From Alviniconcha marisindica (taxonomy: Eukaryota; Mollusca; Gastropoda; Provannidae), in NCBI GenBank assembly GCA_018857735.1, contig JABMCL010003715.1, forward strand, positions 266,001-330,000: DNA of 64,000 nt, given 5' to 3'. Below the pieces are notes generated by a model. The model was not told the origin of the DNA, did not search any database, and worked only from the letters and a program-made list of their open reading frames with translations. The position numbers and the translations under genes are program-made. Within the stretch, counting starts at the first letter, position 1; every line of letters begins with the position of its first letter. Positions 1-12,800 of this stretch are shown here, one piece after another.

Positions 1-81
1 GGGACAGAGTGGGACTGCCTGACCTAGCCTGAGCACAGCCGCGCCCTTGAGTGGACATTTGTAGGCCTGCCCTTCACTTAC

Positions 82-150
82 TGATATAGCTGCCTTACGT
101 TCATCCTCATCCTGGGCACAAACGGTCTCAATTTCATCACACATCATCAT
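82..150 (-). CDS. Possible first coding exon of an unidentified minus-strand gene
   Basis: Read on the minus strand, three consecutive ATG codons (150-142) open 23 codons that end exactly at a consensus donor (GTAAGT, plus-strand 81-76). The short peptide is acidic (CDEIETVCAQDEDERKAAIS) and the frame also stays open upstream of the ATGs. Sequence upstream of the exon (about 400-730) is CpG-rich and has two X-box-like motifs, as expected of a promoter. The rest of the gene would lie left of the window. I do not recognise the protein; chance occurrence of an open stretch plus a donor is the main alternative. Confidence 0.3.
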
Positions 151-399
151 GCCGCGTAGCGAAGGTAGCACCACTGCATCAGACGAACATACGTTCTTTT
201 TTGTTCTGTTCTTCTTCTTTTTTCCCCCCTTTCCTTCCCTCCCCTCCCATTCCAGCTCAATTTTTTTTAATTTTTTTCTCCCCGGAGAAGGGAGTGGTGA
301 GATGGGGTGAGGGTATTAAATTAACAGTTCCACGAGCCTTTTCTTGCCATTATTTTTCAGGTCGGAAAACAAGACGGCCCCCACATCTGAACCTGGTGG

Positions 400-730
400 C
401 TAATCCCCGAGATTTCAGTACCACCCCGAACAATGCAATAAATCGTGCGCGGCCACGATGCGAAAGCGCATCCGTTATCCACTACCCAAAAAACCACGGG
501 CTCAGGGATGGTTAGGGGGCCGCTGCCATTGTCATGGCAACGGAAGAGCAGCAATCTAGGCGACGCATGCGGCAGATGCGACAGTGACTGGTTTGCAGAG
601 GGGAAAACAAAAAGTCCAGACATGTGGCGGCAGGTGTGGTCCGCGCGTCGCAATTTGTTTCCTTCCTCTCGGAACAATCCGCCAACAAGTCGCCACCCAG
701 TGACGGTTGTCACCATGGCAATGCGGGGGG
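400..730 (-). promoter_or_regulatory. CpG-rich promoter-like segment with two X-box-like motifs
   Basis: This stretch is locally CpG-rich in an otherwise AT-rich region. At 709-722 GTCACCATGGCAAT fits the RFX X-box consensus GTNRCC-(0-3)-RGYAAC with one mismatch. At 528-541 ATTGTCATGGCAAC has a perfect right half-site and a weak left one. RFX factors drive ciliary genes in animals. The segment lies upstream of the putative minus-strand exon at 82-150, while the MKS1 start is 7.6 kb away on the other side. Function is inferred only. Confidence 0.35.
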
Positions 731-737
731 CGTGTGT

Positions 738-768
<31 letters not shown>

Positions 769-848
769 GGGGGGGGAGCTATGTTAGTTAACAAGTCTTT
801 GCATGACGTGGAGCATCTGTGTGGCCTGTTGGTGCCAGATTATGAGAA

Positions 849-913
<65 letters not shown>

Positions 914-950
914 GTCATACGAAGAGAAAAAAAGTAAATAAATAAATAAA
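731..950. repeat. GT/poly-G tract and (CT)n microsatellite
   Basis: A (GT)n run passes into about 28 consecutive G at 749-776. A (CT)n run of about 29 units follows at 853-911, and a short AAAT-type tract at 937-955. The open frames reading through here are low-complexity artefacts. Confidence 0.9.
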
Positions 951-955
951 TAAAA

Positions 956-1180
956 TAATCCATGCAAGTCAACAAGACATCTAGCAAACGACCTACTACA
1001 AACTATCACCCTGAAGCACCACGACCCCCACCCATCTCTCTCTCTCTCCCCCTCCTGATGTCATAAGAAGAGAAAAAAAGTTCAGAAAAAAAAAAAAAAA
1101 TCCGTGCAAGTCAACATCTAGCAAACGACCTACTACAAACTATCACCCAAAAGCACCACGACCCCCACCCATCTCTTTCT
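956..1180 (+). repeat. Tandem duplication of about 140 bp
   Basis: A segment with the landmarks CGTGCAAGTCAACA, CTAGCAAACGACCTACTAC and CACCACGACCCCCACCCATC occurs at about 956-1042 and again at about 1100-1175. The copies are separated by CT-rich sequence and AAGAGAAAAAAAG, which is also shared. Confidence 0.8.
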
Positions 1181-1568
1181 CATTTCCTGTACCCACAGAG
1201 GTTAGTACTGTGACCAAAAAAGAAGAAATTGTGTGTGTGTGTGTGGGGGGGCGGGGCGTCTAGACCATCAGTGCATAAGTTATAGAAGAAACACTAACAA
1301 TGTCCTGGTAATGGGTGTACTCACAATCAGTTTCTGGCCAGACTGCCCCATACACAGTTCACAAATCATAATGCTCTTCACTCTGACACACCATGAAACA
1401 GTAACTTGAGTAAGGCAAAGATTAAGAAAAGAGCTAACATTTTAATGGGGTCTCTCTTCCTGACAATCCTGGGAGAGTTAGTGCCCTTCAAATGGAACTG
1501 AGACATATAAAATATATAATTATATATATATAAAATAATAATAGATAACTTTTGTATAGCGCTCTCTG

Positions 1569-1572
<4 letters not shown>

Positions 1573-1631
<59 letters not shown>
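1573..1631. repeat. (AT)n/(GT)n microsatellite
   Basis: About 22 AT units are followed directly by a short GT run. Confidence 0.95.
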
Positions 1632-1633
<2 letters not shown>

Positions 1634-1760
1634 ATAATTTGTCAAGCTCACACTCATTCCCTCAATCACTGGTTCAGCCAACATTTTCAGTAAATGAACT
1701 ACCTATAATTTATATAATGCATATCGAATATATTCTTGTATGAACTGATCAACTCATCAA

Positions 1761-1762
<2 letters not shown>

Positions 1763-1826
<64 letters not shown>
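1763..1826. repeat. (AT)n microsatellite
   Basis: About 32 uninterrupted AT units. Confidence 0.95.
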
Positions 1827-1828
<2 letters not shown>

Positions 1829-2080
1829 ATCACAGGAATTGACTGGCTTTGGACTGAGAAAAAAAACTAAACTTTCAATGTTTCATGTTTACAATTCAAT
1901 ACTGGTGTGACCTTAAAATGTGATTAACATTAAGGTCATGAAAGTGGTACAATGTGTTGAGTTAAAAACAAAATAAACTGTGTTTTTCACAATGCTAGAC
2001 ACTGTGGTCAGTGATTTTAGTTTCTTTCTTTAAAAGAAAAAAAAGAGAGGAAAAAAAAGCCATAATTATCACTTGAGAGG

Positions 2081-2081
<1 letters not shown>

Positions 2082-2147
<66 letters not shown>

Positions 2148-2198
2148 CTGTGTGTGAGACTCTGTGTGTGTGTGCGTGTGACTGTGTGTGTGTGTGTT
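2082..2198. repeat. (GT)n microsatellite
   Basis: About 32 GT units followed by imperfect GT clusters. It makes Cys/Val and Thr/His repeat frames on the two strands that are not genes. Confidence 0.95.
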
Positions 2199-3529
2199 GG
2201 AAGTGGGTGGGGGGTGGTTGTAGTCAAGAGAACAGAAAAGTAGAATTTTACAGAGCTAACCAGGTTTCCTCCACCCTCCCACCCCAAATATATATAATTC
2301 AGTGTGTACTCACACAGAAGGACCTCAAATTCACCCTTTCAACTTCCACTCTGTGAAAAATTACACTATAAATTTTTTCAGCATGTACTAAAAAATACCC
2401 ATTAAAAATCTGTCTAGTGGGTGATGACGACTATTAATTTTTTCACAGAAACAATCTAGTGTAAACAACGCAGCACATTTTCGAAGCAGCAGTCAAACAA
2501 ACAGCAAGCTCATGCACAGTGTCAAATGTGTTATGAATCTGCAACTAAAATGCCTTCCTTATAATCGTGCAAACCTTTACTGGTTTCAGTGAACTTGACA
2601 AAATATGAAAAAAAGCAGTGACCACTATGAGTATGACGAAGTATGGTCAATGCAGCACCAAGTTCACATGCAGAATTGTATGGAGAATGCTGAGATTTCT
2701 GTGGCACAGTGTTAGTGCTTTACTCCCAGACTATGGCAGCCTTTGTGTTTACTTTTGCATGATCTCCTCCAGTCCAGATTTTATGGTCTCATTCAAGTAT
2801 GTAATTTATTAATTTATAATGTTACAGCACACACACACAAATTGGGAGCCCTCATACACACATTTCCAAACTTGGTTAAATTGCAATGCTGTCTTGACTC
2901 CAGATTCTCTGTCTCTCTGTTGTTGTTTGCCCCCCACCCAGGGTGAAAACACCCCTTAAACTTAAATTGCAAAATAGAGTTGAATCCTGAATCCACCCCC
3001 TAAAATGGGACAGCCCTGATTACAGTTCGTAAACTGATCCTCTGTCAGTCTGCATCTCACTCACAGTACTACTGTTATGACTGTGTAAGTGTATTACTTT
3101 TACTGTTAGTATCAACTATCATAACCCAGACACAGACACCTGCTAAACAATAGATGAACCATATACACTGATATACTGATATGGGACAAACATCTATGTT
3201 ATGGACATCATCTGGCTCAATTGTTTTTTGTTTTGTTTTTAAGGGTGCCAGTTTAAACTGAAACAAACCTAATCAGAGTTGACTTCCACATGTCATCACA
3301 GTGTAAGGGAAGCAACTGTTGAAACTATTGGGTTGCTTCTTTGCATCAGTATCCAGACAGTCGGAACATGATACCTCACGCAGGCAACAAATCGTGACAG
3401 ATCATGTCAGTGCATTCCCCCTTTAGTCCTTATGAAGTGGTGTGTGCCTAACTTACTTCATTAAACTTAAATATACGGGGCATGTGTTGGACCACTCCTG
3501 TCAGATGTTACTATAGTGTACAAATTTTG

Positions 3530-3800
3530 CAGTATTTTCATAGTTTTAACAGCTTTTGACGTTAATAATAATAGATATATACTTAAGTAGTATCAGTCTT
3601 AACAAGTAATTATATAATATATATTATGTATTTCTCTAAGGAATAAAAAAGATTAAAAAAAGTAAAATTGTCCAGTATTTTCATAGTTTTAACAGCTTTC
3701 AACACATCATTAATAATAACAGATATATACTTAAGTAGTATCACTGCTATCAGTCTTAACAAGTAATATATATTATGTATTTCCGTATAGAATAAAAAAG
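3530..3800 (+). repeat. Direct duplication, two units of about 130 bp
   Basis: The block that begins CAGTATTTTCATAGTTTTAA and ends near GAATAAAAAAG is present at about 3530-3652 and 3672-3800. The second copy has small insertions and deletions. Confidence 0.85.
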
Positions 3801-6540
3801 AAAAGAAAAAGAGGATAGCTCTTATAGTTAATTTTTATACAGAGTAAATATTTTTGCACAAGAAAAACTCAATGCGCTAGCACACTCCAGTCATGCACAT
3901 ACATGCGTACAATGACGTAGATATATATACACATAACCAATGCCTGCACTCAGGGATGGTCTCCCTAGGTTTGTGGAAAGGTCTGTCCAATTTCTAAACA
4001 AGAAAGCCTTGGGCTGGGTTTTGAACTAATTTCAGACAGAGTGCGGCAAGTTCACAGATTAATGCTCAAAGAATAAATGTACAGCCTTCCCACCACCACC
4101 CTAAGTTCTATCACAGCATCCGACAAAAAAGAAAAAGAAAAAAGGTCAACAACAACAATTCTTCCATCCACCTGTACGTAATTCCCCAGGGCCCTTTACT
4201 GCACAAAGCCAGTTTACACAACAGCTTTTGTTGGGAAACAGTCTTGAACACCTTGACAATAACACTGCCTGCAGAAGTTCAAATATAATCCTTCTTCTAC
4301 TCTAGTTCTAGTAGGCTAACTAGGTCACTGGGCGACCAGCTGGAAATATAGTAAATTAGTAATCCACTAGCCCACAAAAATTATCGGCATCTTCACTCAC
4401 TAGCCCAAGATTGTTTTCCCTCTAAAATCTTTATGGGAAGCATTTTTCCATTTCACATTCACAATCACACTGTCACAGTGGCAAAGCAGGCACTGATAGT
4501 GATACCATATTGATAATGACAAGACTGTATTCATCAGCAATTTTTAAAATTAAATGTGTGATTGTAATATTTACGTTCTCCAGCAGTTTTGGCTGTCCGT
4601 GCGACAAACCTGGAGCACCACTTGGTCAGGCAGAGAATTGTTTTGAGGGAAGATCCAAGACAACATGCTGTGAAAACTGAGATGGACTGAAGGTCAGCCA
4701 TTCTCCCTTTTATTAGTTTTACCCCCCCCCCCCCCACCCTCCCCCCCAATCATATTTTTTCCATTTTGCTTGCTAAAGACAGTGGCTTTTTTTCTCTTTT
4801 TTTTTCTTTCTCTTCATGCTCTTTGTCCTTTCCATTCATTTTATTCTCTTGGTTTCCTTTTTTTTTTTTTTTTTAGAGGCTTCAAGTTCAAGACATTTGT
4901 CGGATCATACGCTTCTATTTGTCAGATACTTTCATGTCTTGAGCACACAATGTTTGTAACAGAATGTTGCAATGTCATGATAAAGCACTGGGCCTGGGGC
5001 AGGGCTGGGCTATAGATAACACAGTTATTATCTAGTATTAGTCAAACCCAAAGGACTAGAGCTGAAGACTCAAAGGGCTTTAGCTGAAGACAAACACATG
5101 GGGAATTCTAAACTTTGGCCTCATTTTCTTGTTAGCAAACAGTCTTCTTAAGCAGAGTTAAAATGGTGATGACTTTTTCTTTTGTGAGACAACACCCTTC
5201 TTTGACGATCAAATTCAAAGTTGTTCAAATTCAGAGTAATCTTCATCTTAGATTGTTAGAAAGCAAACAAATGAAACAGTTTAATTAAGGTCTGCCTGGT
5301 TGGCTAGTGGTTTTCAGTTGTGAATCACCCAGCTTTTTTCTGCCTGCCTGAAGTGACTGTTATTAGTATTAATTTCCGCAGCTCTGTCACTAGTGTCAGC
5401 GCCTTCCTCTTCTTAAACATTACATGATTGTCCTCAGATGCCTGTCCCTAATAAGCCTTATGGTTTCTGTGGATGTTAAACACCATGTTCACTTTACTTT
5501 TTTCTCAGATGTTTAGCTTGACTGTACTGATGAATCTGGTTATGTGCAGCAGGCCCTCTTAGTCTAACTAAGTTTCCGGCTCTTTGGAGCCCCGAGCTTT
5601 CCTGCAATCATGACCCCTGTTAATAGTGTTAAAGGAATTATCACAGTTCCAACAAAAACTTTAATCTTTGTGTACTGATTTTTTTGTTTTGTTTTTTACT
5701 TGAGTTAATTTTACCCCCCTTCCCCCCCCCCCCAAAATGACCAATTATAGTGAGCTAAAAACAGCTTGGGGCTAACCGAATAGATCACCCACTTTCTACA
5801 ACACTGCAAACAGTGTTTAAATACTAAAATAGCAAAAGTCCATTCCACAGAAATAAACACTACAGAAAGAAATGAACTGGTCATAAAACTGAAAACCATA
5901 TGTACTTGTTTGTGGCCCCCTGTACGCAGAACTGAGATGGTGTTCTTTCCGTGATGTCAGTGTTTAGTGATGTCAAACAAAAACACAGGGGGGAAAAAGA
6001 GTACAAAATGCATGGAAAACTCAAAGGAAAAAAGCATCAGTCATGCTGATAACTTAGGAAACTAATATGAAATCAATTGCACTTTCATTCAATGGCTTTT
6101 TAAAATATATTTTTACTATGGTCTGTATGGATCATGTTCTTTTCACCTGCTCCAAGCACTCAGCTTCTCAAGGCAGTCAAGGAGTTACTTTTGATTTCAA
6201 TCTGAGATGGCTAGTTCCTTTAATTAATGTCAAGATATAGCACAGGGCCTGACATTAATTAAGCACCACCCAACAGACTGGCAACCCATCTTCAAGGTGA
6301 AACTGCCTGAACAGTCAGTTTTGTTTTTGTTTTTTCAATTGCAAGTCTGTCTCTCTCCCTTTTTGTACTGTTGTGATGTCCAGAATAGTTGTAGTACTAC
6401 TAGTAATATTTTAGGGCCCTTTGCTGCCACAGTGACAGGTCTGACAGTAACAATGTCAAATGGGGATTTTTCTTTCCCCTCACTCATTCCACATTAAATT
6501 CCTTCTATAATCTATATGCCAATGTGCACAAGCATGTGCA

Positions 6541-6585
<45 letters not shown>

Positions 6586-6659
6586 TGTGCATACAAATAT
6601 TACAATATCATGACTATATTATTTTTGAGGTTTTAAAATCATATGTATTACTTTCTTGG

Positions 6660-8295
6660 TGCTTTACGATCCACAGAGGCGAGATGGCCTGTTAGGGACA
6701 GGGACAGAGTGGGAAGGGGATGACAGAGTGAAGGCTCGACCGCGGAAACCGCCCGAAAAAGACAGGAGAGACCGTGGACTGCCACCAGAACAATGGAAGT
6801 GTTAAGGCGGTGTCCCCTCACCATTGCCCAGCGAGTTGTGCACTGCGCAACTGCTGTTTCAACTGCTCTGCTTAGGCAGAGTCACAAAGACAATGTCCGT
6901 TGCACCGCTGTTGATGAACAACTTGGACAACTCAAGCAAAGGAAGTCCAGCTTTCTTAGCACAGCTCCACCTCCCTACTCATGATCTCTTCTGGGCTAAG
7001 TTGAGGGTCCAGCTCCACCTCCCTCCTCTAAGATCTCTTGATCTTTTGATCTCGCCTGGAACCCTGGACATATGTACTAATTAGTATTACTGTCTACATA
7101 TATTTTTGTTTGTCTTAATAATTAATACAAAGCATGGTGTGCTTACCCTTGTTGGTGAAATATGTGACTGCACTTTTGAAGCTGCTGTTGCGTTTAGTAA
7201 TTACATTTACTCAACTCACTCTCTCTCTCTTTCGTGTTGTTCAGAAAAAAATCCATGCAAAAGTGAAATAAGTAAAACTAAAAGTGTTGCAAAAGTGAAG
7301 TCAGTAAAACAGTGCCATGAACGTGAAATCAGTAAAATAAAACCAAAATTGTCAATCATGATCGCAAGGAGAAAGGCCAGTTCAAGCACAGTATGGCGTG
7401 GATACTAATGTGACTGTAGTCCTAATAATTCTAGATTTATTCGTGTTGGTGGGTAGTCAGACAAAACTAGCCCTTTGATTTTTGCGTATCATATATCATC
7501 ACATGCATTACGCGTCACGATCTAAAAATATGCGCATATGCCATTCAAAACTGCGTAAAATACGCATAAATTATAAAACATGCGTTAACGCGATCCTTGT
7601 ATATATCCGTACTGGTCCGTCGCAAAAAAATGTGTCGCAGAATTATCCTGAGCTGAAGAAACAAAGGTTGAGTTGATTGACGTTCACGGTTCAGCCGAGG
7701 GACAAAAAGAAATGTGCTGTGACGAAATAACTTCCCCTTGTCCATCACGGCGATGGATGAAAAATAGTGGTTCATAAAAACTACACCCTTGTGACACCAA
7801 CCAACCAACAACCACACCACTATCCTCAGCACAAATCACAAATCTGATCGCCCTCCAACAAGTTTGGAAACACTGTCAAAAATGCAAATGGGATTTTTGC
7901 GAGAGGACCACCAAAATGGGTCAGTGCCAAAGCATCCTCATCACGCAAAATAAACATTCTATCGAAAACCCGATACGTACAGAACAATATATACATATCA
8001 AAAAACATGTTTTTTTGTCAAAATGTTAGCATTGCAGCCTGGTTCTCTGTCACATTACCTGTCATTTGGAGGTCTTCCTGACATTCTTCTGCTCAAGGTT
8101 CCGCCATTACAGACCCGAAGAAAATATGTAAATAATAGACGTATGTTTAAAGTTCTATAATTTTATTATAATTTACAATTATGGTAATACATAGTCTAGA
8201 CCATTTGTTTGCAATCATTAACATATTTCTTCTTAGTGTCTTCTGCGTAATTTAGTCAGCACCAATCTTCAGTGCGAAGCTATTTTGTTTACAAA
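6660..8295. other. Upstream flank of MKS1, no gene recognised
   Basis: At 6660-6790 a repeat-like stretch begins TTTACGATCCACAGAGGCGA and contains GGGACAGAGTGGGA, a string that also opens the window at position 1. A 63-codon frame at 6793-6984 and others near 7106-7408 and 7545-7832 show no recognisable protein. The last 200 bp before the MKS1 start are AT-rich with no TATA box at a convincing spacing and no clear X-box. Confidence 0.5.
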
Positions 8296-8372
8296 ATGGC
8301 GGACCTGCATGAGCCGGATGTGGGCACAGCATATTATCGCACAAATGACCCTATAAAAAATCTTCAGATCAG
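8296..8372 (+). CDS. MKS1: MKS1 coding exon 1
   Basis: Residues 1-26. It starts MADLHEPDVGTAYYRTNDP and ends with AG of a split Arg codon at donor GTAAAC. Length and phase match exon 1 of vertebrate MKS1 closely (77 nt here; about 80 nt in human, recalled). It is too short to show in an ORF scan. Confidence 0.9.
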
Positions 8373-9783
8373 GTAAACTGGTTAAAATATAACCAGATTA
8401 ATATAGCATATTTATCTGTAACTATAGTGGAAACCATGCGCATGGAGGTGCATTCCTAAAACGACTGTAACTTATGGAGGGAAACTTGTCTTCACATGAA
8501 TTTTGTCTAATACTGTAATACTTAATAAGAACTACTAAAAGTAAAACTAGCAGAAACTAGAAGTTCTCTGAATCAATACAAAATCATAGAAAGACACACC
8601 AAACGTGTTTAATCTGGTCGTTTCCAGCATAAAGTGGTAATAACCGCATTTAGTCTAGTCACTTCTTTCTCTGCTTGTTTGCGTGTGTGATTCATAGTAG
8701 TTTTAGTACTTTAGTAGAGTATAAACCCTTGACCAAAGACCATCTCTCTTTTCTTTAGCTTACATCGTTGGTTCCACTTGTATTTAAGAGTGTGACAGTG
8801 GAACCATAAAAGCACTGGCAACCTGCAGCCTTCAGAATTAATTTTACCTTAGAAAACTTGTACACTCACTGTACAGGAAATAGTTTTAATTTGTTACAAA
8901 GAACAAAACTAGTAATAGTATTAGTAGTAATAGTACTATCTCCACACACACCACACACACCAACCCACCCTCCATCTCCCAACCCCCCCCCCCCCCCATT
9001 CACACTAGTACAAAGGAGTAAGAAATCATACACTTGGAATGAAAATAAAATTTATAAAAAATCATTTTCATTGCAACAATAATTAATATTAGTAAGCAGA
9101 CTTTTTTCTTTACATCACCTGGTGTGTGGATGTGACTGAAGGGATAGGATGGAAATAGTGATATCTGCCTATTAACTTTTTATCACAATCATGATTCATA
9201 ATCATATGTGTCATTGTGTGTGATAAACTGATAGTGTGATACTGTTTATTTTACAGCACACTTCCATAGGTAATATATAATACACAATAATTAATATGTA
9301 TTCTATTTAAATAATGCTTGTGGTATTAGTATGTTAAATTGTTATTCTGTGCTTTAGAAGTTAGACTGAATCTTTTATAATGTATACATTCATAATCATA
9401 GTTTCATACATGTAGATTTTATTATTTTAGTTTGTTAGTCATGTGTGGCACCCATGTTTTCCTTTTGAATGGAATAAAGAAGTACATGACTTGACACCTC
9501 TCAGGGTCTGCTTACGGCGAGTGACTTCCAGCACACTAGTCAGCCAGAGTGGTGCTGGGGAGAGAGGTGCAGATGGGGAGGTGGAGATGCGAGGAATCAA
9601 CCAGGTTGCCAAGCAAGACAAAGAGGACCGCGTCATTCAGTGGCAGGAAAAGGTTTTCAGTCAGGTACAGCTAGCAGTCATTTTGTAAAGTTTTCCTTCT
9701 GTTAATATGATGCACACAGTGATGCACACTGGTCACACTGTCTCTGTCTCTGTCTGGCTGGCTGGCTGGCTGTCTCTCTCTCG

Positions 9784-9871
<88 letters not shown>

Positions 9872-12800
9872 CCCCACCCCCTTCCCCCTCTCAAGCAGAA
9901 TCTTGTTGCAGTTTGGATTCAATCATCTACAACTGTACAGGTTGGAGAAAAACTAAACTTTGCTACCCCAAAAAACTAAACAAAAAACACACGAGTCTTT
10001 TAAAGACATGTGTATAATTTCAACATCCATTCTTTCTCTCATTGTAATTTACAGCGTGAAGTGGAGCTGTACAGCAAAGAGGACATGAGTGATAACATCT
10101 TGGAACAGAAGTACCATGAAGAGGTCATGGCCATTCTGTGAGTGCATTTTTAAAATTTATTTTTGCTTAGCTTGCTTGCTTGTTCACTTGTTCTAAAATT
10201 TGTGTTTTAAACATTAAAAAAAGACATGCATAATGAAATTTGGAGTTGTAGTAATAGTATGTGTGTGTTATTGGATGTTAATTTTGGATTAATCTTTGAC
10301 TGTGAACCTTTGTCTTTTTGTGTGTGTGTTCCAGTGCAAAAGGTCGGCCAACAAATCGTATCTTTTCCTACGTGGACCATGACCCTTATTGTCATCAGGA
10401 TGAGGTAATTAGTTGAAATTTTAATTTAACTGAGATCATTTGTTGATCATTGGGAATTAGAATAAAATGTACATGAGCTTCTCATCTCAGTTAATAATAA
10501 TATAACTCTTATATAGCGCTATACCCCGTAAAAAATTACAAGCTCGCGGCGCTGTACATTATCAACATCAAAATCCACTTGACAATAAAAATAATAAAAA
10601 TAAATAAAAAATAAGTATATACATCAATATCAAAATGACAAAAAAGCCAGGATGAGAAGGGGGAAAAAAAAAGGGGGGGGGGGGGGGAAGAAGAAGCAAA
10701 GTACTGTAAATGCATACATCGATATTAAAGCATTTCACACACACTGAAATAATCGCAAATCCTATCAAATAATTTTATATTTATTGTAAGTTGTAAGACC
10801 TTCACTCCCATTCAGACTCTAATCATTGACTGGGCATTCCACCAGGCAACACAGTTGCAAAACTGAGCTTGTGAGAACATATGGCAGAGTAGCTATGGCA
10901 GGCAGTGCTTAGAGCTTGGCGCAAACTACAGTACTAGTATACTATTATCATTCATGAGTGTAACGGGGGACATCACTTGTGAGTGTAAATTTATATATGC
11001 ATCAAAATCTATATGTATTAGGCAGTACCGCTTCATCATACTAAGGGTCTGTTTTACTGCTTTTTGAACTCTTGTTTTGCAATAGTTGCAGTATAAAAGA
11101 TCTATGCATGTATTTGTGTATTTGCATGTGTGTTACTATTAGTATTATTACTAATAAGTAATATACTTTTTTCATGATAATATGTACACATGCAATGCAG
11201 TGTTATCATCATCATTTTTGTTATTGTCTTCTTTTTAAGCTTGTCCCTGTTTCTTGTCATTCTGTCTTCTCCTTTCTTGTCAGGTTGATTTTATTTTTCC
11301 TTTTATGTGTACAGATGAAAAAGAAAGAAGAAAAAAGGCAGAAAAATGTGTTTTATGGGGTTTTATTTTCAGACATTACATTACATGACAACATCACCCA
11401 AAGAGAAGCCCACCATACTGGCACAGAAAATGGCCCATGTCAGATGTCGGCGTGTCGGCGGACGGCAGCTCAAAGAGAAGTAAGTGTCAGCCCCACTGGC
11501 TATGTAGTCAGCCCTTAGCAAGGTTATTGCCCCTTATTTGCCCTGTGTAGGGGCTGCAGTCAAATCTGCTGCATCTGCATCTCTATGTTAACTTACTTCC
11601 AGCCACACACACACACATACATCCCCTCCCTCCTTCAAAAAAATACAAGTACCAGTGAGTGGGCACTTCAAACAGCAGTTTGGTCATTGGCGCTATTGGT
11701 TTTGTCCCATTTGGACACAGGTTCTTGACACAGGAAGTTTTGAAGCTTCCAACCTAATCAGGCTTTGAATTGGTTAAAAATATTTGGACCAGTGGCTCTG
11801 TTTTTGTTTTTGTTTTTTCTGTTAAAATAGAGCCCTTGACAAAAGACCATCCCGAAAATCATCAGAAAAAATTGTGGTGTTAAAACAAAAGGAGGATTGT
11901 TGTTAAAACAGAGCATGTGACAAAAAAACTTCCTCAAAATTGTCATGAAAAAATTGTGGTATTCAATTTTTTGTAAAAGGAGGATGGTTGTAGAATGTGG
12001 GTAGATTTATGATATAATTATAGGAATATGAAGTCAGGTTTCAGAAAACGAATATGGTCTCCAAAAAATGGAGGCGGTCTCTCACACAGTTGGTCTCTCC
12101 GATTCATTACATGTTTCACTGACACTGTGTTTTAATTTTTGTCTTCTTTCTTTTCTCTTTCTTCCCCAGGGAACTTGGCATCATCCCCAAGACAAACATC
12201 GTGGAGATGGAGCCCTCGGACGACTTGATCAGCAAGAACCACTTAGAGCCTCCCCCCTTGCAGCTCATGTACATCATGGCTGACCTCAGTCCCAGAGAAA
12301 GGTGATGTAGTGTTGTGTGCAAAGTCTTTCTGGCATCCAGTGTCATCTGCGTGGAACTTGCTCTCTCTCTCTTCTCTCCTGATCCAGATTTGTTTTTCAA
12401 CCTTACTGCCATCTTCACATCTATTAACTCTAGTTCAAGTTCAGTGTTGCTTTAAACTTGAACTAGAATTAATAGATGTGAAGACTGGAGTAAATGACAC
12501 TTCCAAATGCATCTTTTCTGTGGTAGGGTGTGGGGGGGATGTGAGAGAGGCTGCTGTTGCTGCAGCTGGTGTGTGTGTGTGTGTGTGTGTGTAATTATAT
12601 GTAGATGTGTGTGTGTGTGTAATTATAACCTCTGTGTGTGTGTGTGTGTGTAATATTTTGAATGTTGTTTGTATGCATAGTACTTGTCCTTTTATTGAAT
12701 GTTATAATTTCATTATTGTTCATACTGTACATCACCGTGAGCTTGTCATTAATTTTTCACAGGTGATATATGTCACTGATGATATTTCTGTTTTTGTAAA

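Larger units (their letters stand above)
1200..6660. other. AT-rich intergenic sequence, no gene seen
   Basis: No exon-like frame with recognisable protein was found on either strand. Contents: (AT)n at 1573-1617 and 1763-1826, (GT)n at 2082-2146 and 6543-6583, a C run with TC neighbours near 4723-4750, and a 120-130 bp direct duplication at 3530-3800. A fragment of the dispersed repeat (CCTGTCCCTAATAAGCC) lies at about 5440-5490, and the start of an ATAGCGC-type element near 1540-1570. Confidence 0.6.

Noticed and set aside
11314..11518. Frame MKKKEEKRQKNVFYG extending through MKS1 exon 5
   Set aside because: It is in a different phase from the MKS1 reading frame; the phase-consistent exon begins at 11373 after TTTTCAG.
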